From contig JBKBRC010000066.1 of assembly GCA_046292345.1 (NCBI GenBank), positions 1-10,750 on the forward strand: DNA of 10,750 nucleotides. Reading direction: 5' to 3'. A program made the translations under genes and the position numbers. The notes under the pieces were generated by a model, which was not told the DNA's origin, made no database searches, and worked only from the letters and a program-made list of their open reading frames with translations. Shown here piece by piece: positions 7,651 to 10,750 of the stretch; position 1 is the first letter of the stretch, and every line of letters starts with the position of its first letter. This DNA comes from JBKBRC01 sp046292345 (GTDB lineage: Bacteria; Bacteroidota; Rhodothermia; Rhodothermales; Rubricoccaceae).

Positions 7651-7665
7651 TCCACACGCGTGGCG

Positions 7666-7695
7666 TTGACACCTGCCGCCGCCGCGCCGTAGGTT
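7666..7695 (+). promoter_or_regulatory. Promoter of the tRNA-Lys/tRNA-Leu operon
   Basis: A perfect TTGACA (7666-7671) is followed after 18 nt by TAGGTT (7690-7695), extending to TAGGTTGG. Both the sigma-70 consensus -35 and the Bacteroidota TTG/TAnnTTTG pattern are satisfied. Expected initiation near 7702 gives a short leader before the mature tRNA-Lys at 7721. This is the only promoter in the window with both elements clearly present, as expected for a strongly expressed stable-RNA unit. The 8-bp palindrome CACGCGTG lies just upstream at 7655-7662. Confidence 0.8.
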
Positions 7696-7720
7696 GGCCT
7701 CCCTGCCAGACGGCCTCCGC

Positions 7721-7793
7721 GACTCCGTAGCTCAGTTGGCAGAGCAGCTGGCTTTTAACCAGCGGGTCGTAGGTTCGAGCCCTACCGGAGTCA
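7721..7793 (+). tRNA. tRNA-Lys (anticodon UUU)
   Basis: A 73-nt cloverleaf. The acceptor GACTCCG (7721-7727) pairs with CGGAGTC (7786-7792) and A7793 is the discriminator. The D-arm carries AGCTCAGTTGGCAGAGC. The anticodon stem GCTGG/CCAGC (7747-7751 and 7759-7763) encloses the loop CTTTTAA with anticodon TTT at 7754-7756. The T-arm contains GGTTCGAGCCC. CCA is not encoded (CTC follows), so the 3' end must be completed by tRNA nucleotidyltransferase. It is the first gene of a two-tRNA operon, 45 nt before tRNA-Leu. UUU should read both lysine codons AAA and AAG. Confidence 0.98.
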
Positions 7794-7838
7794 CTCCGGC
7801 TCGACCGCCCGCCGGCGAGCCTGTTCTTTCTTACTCCT

Positions 7839-7922
7839 GCCCGGGTGGTGAAATTGGTAGACACGCCATCTTGAGGGGGTGGTGCGAGCAATCGCGTGCT
7901 GGTTCAAATCCAGTCCCGGGCA
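7839..7922 (+). tRNA. tRNA-Leu (anticodon GAG)
   Basis: An 84-nt class II tRNA with a long variable arm. The acceptor GCCCGGG (7839-7845) pairs with CCCGGGC (7915-7921) and A7922 is the discriminator. The D-arm has GGTGAAATTGGTAGACAC. The anticodon stem CCATC/GGTGG (7866-7870, 7878-7882) holds the loop TTGAGGG with GAG at 7873-7875. The variable arm contains the GCGA-GCAA-TCGC hairpin and the T-arm has GGTTCAAATCC. CCA is not encoded. GAG reads CUC and CUU; CTC is one of the dominant leucine codons in the neighbouring genes. Confidence 0.98.
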
Positions 7923-7928
7923 CCCTGC

Positions 7929-7968
7929 GCGTCCCGGCATGCCACGAGCGTGCCGGGACGCTTTTTTT
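7929..7968 (+). terminator. Strong intrinsic terminator of the tRNA operon
   Basis: GCGTCCCGGCA (7929-7939) and TGCCGGGACGC (7951-7961) form a perfect 11-bp stem with an 11-nt loop, followed directly by seven T residues (7962-7968). It begins seven nucleotides after the tRNA-Leu discriminator. This is the only textbook Rho-independent terminator in the window. Confidence 0.95.
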
Positions 7969-8043
7969 GCCCGCTCCTTTCATGTCCGTGCTCGTGGAAG
8001 GCCGCCGAAGGACCCGCGGACGGACTACTCAGCGACGGACTGC

Positions 8044-8091
8044 TTACCAGCTACCAGCGTTACCAGCTACCAGCGTTACCAGCTACCAGCG
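8044..8091 (-). repeat. Three perfect 16-bp tandem repeats across the glycosyltransferase stop codon
   Basis: TTACCAGCTACCAGCG occurs three times without mismatch at 8044-8059, 8060-8075 and 8076-8091. On the minus strand the unit reads CGCTGGTAGCTGGTAA, and the copy at 8076-8091 contains the gene's last codons and its TAG stop (Arg-Trp-stop). The unit itself is a near-dimer of GCTGGTA, so this heptamer appears six times. Because 16 is not a multiple of three, the TAG and TAA triplets fall in different frames of successive copies, putting stops in more than one frame just after the gene. The remaining spacer from 7969 to 8043 shows only two CGGACT motifs. Confidence 0.95.
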
Positions 8092-9315
8092 CTTCGGCAC
8101 GGGTAGCGCGCCGAGCACGGCCAGACCAGCCTGGTAGAGCGCGTAGAGCAGATCCAGCGCAGGCTGCGCGAGCGTCAGGTCGCGCGCGCCGAAAGCCTCC
8201 TCGGCGGGGCGCAGCGCGCCCCGCTGGAGCAGCAGCCGCACGGCCAGCAGGCCGTAACCCCACGGCACGCCGAGCGCCGCATGCAGCAGCGGTCCGCCCG
8301 CCCACACGACGAGCGCCGAGCCGTGTAACAGCGCCAGCAGCGCGAGCGCTCGGCGATCGTAGAACCGCCCCGCCGAGGCGTGCCGCCGCTTCTGCCGCAC
8401 CCAGGCGCGGAACGGCGGCGGCGCCTCGGTCGGGACGTGGGCCCGCGCGTCGACGACGTAGCGGGCCGGCAGGCCGGCCCGCGCGGCCGCCTGCACGAGC
8501 AGGTCGTCGTCGCCTGAGAGCGAGGCCGCGTGCGCGCCGAAGCCGCCCAGCTGCGCGAACACGGCCTTCGGATACGACAGGTTGCGCCCGACAGCGTGGA
8601 ACGCGTGCCCGTGCCCGGCCGCCGCCGCCGCCTGGTGCGCCGTCAGCAGCGTCTCGTAGCGGACGAACGCCCCGAGCAGGCCCGACCGCCGGGCATACGG
8701 GCTGAACCCGACGAGCACCGCGCCGCCGTCTCCGCCCCCCTCCGCGTCGCCTCCCAGACGCGGTTCCGCGCGCGGTTCCGCGCGCGGTTCCCCATCGGGG
8801 TCCTGCGCTGCGTAGGCCGCCAGGGCGGCCAGCCACGAGGGCGGCGGCACGCAGTCGGCGTCGGTGAAGGCGAGGCGTGCGTGACGGGCGGCGGCGATGC
8901 CACGCGTGAGCGCGTACTTTTTACGCGGCAGCCCGGCGCGCTCGGCCTCGCCGGGCCGGACCGACACGAGGTGCAGTTCTGCTCCCCCGCGGGCGGCCCA
9001 CGCCTCGGCCGCTTCCCGCACGACGGCCGCCGTAGCGTCCTGCGAGCCGTCATCCACGACGACGACCTCGAAGGCAGGCGTGCCGTCGGCGAAGCGGTGG
9101 GTCTGCGCGGCGAGCGCGGCGAGCAGCGCCGGCAGGCAGGCCGCCTCGTCCCGCGCCGCGACGATGACCGAGACCGGCAGCGGCACCGCCGGCAGGGGCG
9201 TGTCCGCGTCTAACTGCTGCTCGCGCGTACGCCGGAAGCCGGCCGCGAGCCACGCCCACGCGCCCGCCTGCACGGCAAGCGCGGCTGCGACGAGCAAAAC
9301 GAGCGGGTGCAGCAT
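8083..9315 (-). CDS. Membrane-bound family 2 glycosyltransferase
   Basis: The 410-residue protein starts at ATG 9313-9315. Residues 4-25 form an N-terminal membrane helix. A GT-A fold follows: VSVIVAARDE (48-57), the nucleotide-binding VVDDGSQD around 88-90, the DxD metal site TDADC (151-155), the GDDD acceptor/base region (268-271) and QKRRH (308-312), corresponding to the (Q/R)xxRW-like motif of processive or CESA-type GT2 enzymes. Residues about 323-350, 350-365 and 383-405 are hydrophobic, suggesting membrane segments that tether the enzyme. Such enzymes transfer a sugar from a nucleotide-sugar to a lipid, glycan or carotenoid acceptor at the inner membrane face; the exact product cannot be assigned. 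A low-complexity EPRA repeat plus Gly/Asp-rich stretch (176-198) sits between the DxD and GDDD motifs. The gene diverges from the phosphatidyltransferase and converges on the tRNA operon. Confidence 0.9.
   Translation of the reverse strand: MLHPLVLLVAAALAVQAGAWAWLAAGFRRTREQQLDADTPLPAVPLPVSVIVAARDEAACLPALLAALAAQTHRFADGTPAFEVVVVDDGSQDATAAVVREAAEAWAARGGAELHLVSVRPGEAERAGLPRKKYALTRGIAAARHARLAFTDADCVPPPSWLAALAAYAAQDPDGEPRAEPRAEPRLGGDAEGGGDGGAVLVGFSPYARRSGLLGAFVRYETLLTAHQAAAAAGHGHAFHAVGRNLSYPKAVFAQLGGFGAHAASLSGDDDLLVQAAARAGLPARYVVDARAHVPTEAPPPFRAWVRQKRRHASAGRFYDRRALALLALLHGSALVVWAGGPLLHAALGVPWGYGLLAVRLLLQRGALRPAEEAFGARDLTLAQPALDLLYALYQAGLAVLGALPVPKRW
8761..8792 (-). repeat. In-frame 12-bp microrepeat within the glycosyltransferase
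   Basis: The unit CGGTTCCGCGCG is repeated perfectly at 8761-8772 and 8773-8784 with a partial third copy to 8792. Being a multiple of three, it adds Glu-Pro-Arg-Ala units to the protein (GEPRAEPRAEPR, about residues 175-186) without a frameshift. Its position between conserved GT2 motifs suggests a surface loop that tolerates length change. Confidence 0.85.
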
Positions 9316-9357
9316 GGCGCGGCGCGTGGGAGCGTGACACTTTCGGGACGAGTGCCG

Positions 9358-9365
9358 GCAAGGTA
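9358..9365 (-). promoter_or_regulatory. Candidate -7/-10 element for the glycosyltransferase gene
   Basis: On the minus strand this reads TACCTTGC, of the same TAnnTTG form as the elements before the S9 peptidase, aspS and the tRNA operon. It is 42 nt upstream of the ATG. No clear TTG upstream element is seen. It lies back to back with the opposing element at 9384. Confidence 0.4.
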
Positions 9366-9383
9366 TCCCCGCCCCGCTCCGCC

Positions 9384-9391
9384 TATCTTTA
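9384..9391 (+). promoter_or_regulatory. Candidate -7/-10 element for the phosphatidyltransferase gene
   Basis: TATCTTTA differs from the Bacteroidota TAnnTTTG box only in the last base. It ends 22 nt before ATG 9414, the same spacing as the aspS element, which supports 9414 rather than 9453 as the translation start. An upstream TTG is not visible. Confidence 0.45.
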
Positions 9392-9413
9392 CGCGACCTG
9401 CACGCCCTTCTCC

Positions 9414-10064
9414 ATGCCCCCCTCCCGCCCTGAGTTCCCCGGCTTTCCAGACATGGGCCGGTTCTGGACGACGGCGAACCTGCTCAGCCTTGCCCGCATC
9501 GCGCTCGTGGCCCCCATCGCCTGGCTCGTCTACCGCGGCGGACCCCTCCCGGTCATGCTCGGCCTGATCGCGCTCGCCGTGGCGACCGACTGGCTCGACG
9601 GCCGGATCGCGCGCTGGACAGACACGGTCTCGGAATGGGGCAAGATGCTCGACGCGACGGCTGACAAGGTGGCCGCTGCGGCTGTCACGCTTGCGCTGCT
9701 CACGCGCCCTCCCGACGCCGGGCCGAATCTGCCGCTCTGGTTCGTGCTGCTCGTCATCTTGCGCGACGCGGTCCTGGCCGCCGGCGGGCTGATCCAGACG
9801 CGCCGCCTGGGACACTTCACGTCCAGCCTGTGGTCTGGTAAAATCGCCGTCGGGCTGCTCGCATGTACGGTCGTGCTGGCTCTCGTGACTGCCCCCGCGC
9901 CGGTCCTGGGGGCGGCGGTGACACTAACGGCAGCGGTGATGGTGTTCTCCATGGCGTCCTACGTCGTCCGCTTCCACGCCATCTGGCGCCACGGAGCCGC
10001 TGCGCTCGAGGCCGACGGCAACACGCTGCGCGCGCCTTACCGGCGCCTGGGCGTCCTCGGCTGA
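9414..10064 (+). CDS. CDP-alcohol phosphatidyltransferase, PgsA-like
   Basis: The 216-residue integral membrane protein carries the complete CDP-alcohol phosphotransferase signature D-x2-D-G-x2-A-R-x8-G-x3-D-x3-D: Asp59, Asp62, Gly63, Ala66, Arg67, Gly76, Asp80 and Asp84. These aspartates bind the metal ions and the CDP-diacylglycerol. Hydrophobic segments at about 22-40, 44-60, 106-124, 142-160 and 162-184 fit the six-helix fold. The family swaps CMP on CDP-diacylglycerol for an alcohol; the N-terminal NLLSLARI pattern is like phosphatidylglycerophosphate synthase (pgsA), but other alcohols (inositol, serine, choline-type) cannot be excluded from sequence alone. ATG 9414 is chosen over ATG 9453 (residue 14) because of promoter spacing; the shorter form also keeps every motif. 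It diverges from the glycosyltransferase, and a 43-nt gap without a terminator separates it from the DUF305 gene, so the two may be co-transcribed. Confidence 0.88.
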   Translation: MPPSRPEFPGFPDMGRFWTTANLLSLARIALVAPIAWLVYRGGPLPVMLGLIALAVATDWLDGRIARWTDTVSEWGKMLDATADKVAAAAVTLALLTRPPDAGPNLPLWFVLLVILRDAVLAAGGLIQTRRLGHFTSSLWSGKIAVGLLACTVVLALVTAPAPVLGAAVTLTAAVMVFSMASYVVRFHAIWRHGAAALEADGNTLRAPYRRLGVLG

Positions 10065-10107
10065 CGGCCCGGTCCCGTTCCTCTGCCTGCTGCTCCCCTC
10101 TGTTCCT

Positions 10108-10750
10108 ATGCTGTCCTCCTTCCGCATCGCGCTTGCCGCCAGCCTGCTGGCCATGCTCCCCGCGCAGGCGCAGGTCCGGCCCGTGCAGCCGGGCGCGCCC
10201 GGCGCACCGACCCGCCCGGCCACAGCTGCGCCGGCGATGCTCCCCCACACCGAGGCCGACGTGCGCTTCGTGCGCGACATGATCCACCACCACGAGCAGG
10301 CCGTCGAGATGGCAGCGCTCGTGCCGGCGCGCGCGCACAGCGAGGGCGTGCGCCTGATCGCGCAGCGCATCGCGCTCTCGCAAGACGACGAGATCGCCTG
10401 GATGCGCCGCTGGCTAGCCACGTACGCACCAGAGCATGCGCACGAAGCCCATCACGCCGGCCACGATGGCCATGATGGCCATGCCGGCCATGCCGGCCAC
10501 GATGGCCATGCCGGCCACGATGGCCATGCCGGCCATGCCGGCCACGATGGCGCACACGCCTCCCCTGCCGAGGGCCCTCGCAACCCGCGCGACGGCTACG
10601 GCGGCATGCCGGGCATGCTCTCGCCCGAGCAGATGGCACGCATGGCCGCCGCCTCCGGCCCGGAGTTCGACCGGCTCTTTCTTGAGGGCATGATCTTCCA
10701 CCACGAGGGCGCTCTGCTCATGGTCGCCGACCTGTTTGCCACGCCGCGCA
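10108..10750 (+). CDS. DUF305 family protein with histidine-rich repeat, 3' end missing
   Basis: The frame is open from ATG 10108 to the window edge (214 full codons, no stop), so the gene is partial. Residues 1-21 form a signal peptide (MLSSFR, hydrophobic core, PAQAQ), placing it in the periplasm or beyond. Residues about 48-108 are the first DUF305 half (DVRFVRDMIHHHEQAVEMA, Met58-His62), and residues about 170 onward the second (FDRLFLEGM at 187-195, then IFHHEGA). The repeated MIxHHxxA motif and Met-rich helices are the family hallmark; DUF305 proteins are ferritin-like four-helix proteins often found with copper-resistance genes, so copper or other metal binding is likely but not shown. 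Between the halves, residues 116-148 are eleven His-Ala/Asp-Gly tripeptides, a potential extra metal-chelating linker. No Shine-Dalgarno is present; the leader is strongly pyrimidine-rich. It lies 43 nt after the phosphatidyltransferase stop. Confidence 0.9.
   Translation, partial: MLSSFRIALAASLLAMLPAQAQVRPVQPGAPGAPTRPATAAPAMLPHTEADVRFVRDMIHHHEQAVEMAALVPARAHSEGVRLIAQRIALSQDDEIAWMRRWLATYAPEHAHEAHHAGHDGHDGHAGHAGHDGHAGHDGHAGHAGHDGAHASPAEGPRNPRDGYGGMPGMLSPEQMARMAAASGPEFDRLFLEGMIFHHEGALLMVADLFATPR
10453..10551 (+). repeat. Eleven 9-bp coding repeats giving (His-Ala/Asp-Gly)11
   Basis: Eleven consecutive 9-nt units of the form CA(C/T)-(GCC or GAT)-GGC run in frame through the DUF305 gene. There are four variants. 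Calling CACGCCGGC A, CACGATGGC B, CATGATGGC C and CATGCCGGC D, the order is A B C D D B D B D D B. The D-D-B block is repeated exactly at 10480-10506 and 10525-10551, showing higher-order duplication. The units keep the frame open on any gain or loss of copies. Opposite-strand open frames here are a by-product of this repeat. Confidence 0.95.

Noticed and set aside
5514..7655. A 713-codon open frame antisense to aspS
   Set aside because: Same codon-register shadow effect; aspS on the other strand has all three class II motifs.
8044..8091. Possible CRISPR array or direct-repeat origin
   Set aside because: The repeats are directly abutted with no spacers, are only 16 bp, and overlap a gene end; no cas or replication gene is nearby.
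7721..8091. tRNA genes as an integration (att) site of a mobile element
   Set aside because: No integrase, no second copy of a tRNA 3' end, and flanking genes are ordinary housekeeping genes.
7694..8137. Open frame running through both tRNA genes, the terminator and the 16-bp repeats
   Set aside because: It overlaps two confident tRNAs and a strong terminator; an internal ATG at 7981 gives a repetitive tail with no supporting features.
10414..10704. Hydrophobic minus-strand frame (AGMAIVAGM repeats) opposite the DUF305 gene
   Set aside because: It is generated by the reverse complement of the His-Ala/Asp-Gly coding repeat; the plus strand has a signal peptide and both DUF305 motifs.

Overview
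The window is GC-rich bacterial DNA of a kind that fits the high-GC marine Rhodothermota/Bacteroidota (Rhodothermales, Rubricoccus/Rubrivirga-like). The assignment is an inference from four things. There is a TonB-dependent receptor with an N-terminal carboxypeptidase-regulatory-like domain. None of the six visible gene starts has a Shine-Dalgarno sequence; all sit behind C/T-rich leaders. The intergenic promoter-like elements have the form TAnnTT(G/T), close to the Bacteroidota -7 box. The two tRNA genes do not encode CCA. No phage, transposon, integrase, CRISPR or defence gene is visible. This is a housekeeping and cell-envelope stretch of chromosome.

Layout. Positions 1-327 (+) are the 3' end of an unidentified gene. 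It converges, across a small perfect hairpin, on a secreted S9 prolyl-oligopeptidase-type serine peptidase (358-2805, -). A 274-bp divergent spacer with promoter-like elements on both strands separates the peptidase from a TonB-dependent outer-membrane receptor (3080-5542, +). Next come a spacer containing a tandem duplication of the receptor's stop region, then aspartyl-tRNA synthetase (5742-7610, +). A compact tRNA transcription unit follows: TTGACA/TAGGTT promoter, tRNA-Lys(UUU), tRNA-Leu(GAG) and a strong intrinsic terminator, 7666-7968. On the minus strand is a membrane-bound family 2 glycosyltransferase (8083-9315), whose stop region is embedded in a 3 x 16 bp tandem repeat. Divergent from it are a CDP-alcohol phosphatidyltransferase, PgsA-like (9414-10064, +), and a DUF305 protein with a histidine-rich tandem repeat, cut by the window end (10108-10750, +).

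Functionally, the peptidase and the receptor could form an uptake and degradation pair served by the shared divergent spacer, but this is only positional inference. AspRS and the two tRNAs are translation genes. The glycosyltransferase and the phosphatidyltransferase are both membrane/envelope enzymes expressed from one divergent promoter region. The DUF305 protein is probably a periplasmic or extracytoplasmic metal (copper-like) binding protein.

I found no convincing undescribed multi-gene system. The most unusual sequence-level signal is that two unrelated genes (receptor and glycosyltransferase) both have their terminal codons plus stop copied into perfect tandem repeats running into the downstream spacer. 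Two other genes or domains carry recent in-frame expansions: HAG/HDG in the DUF305 protein and EPRA in the glycosyltransferase.
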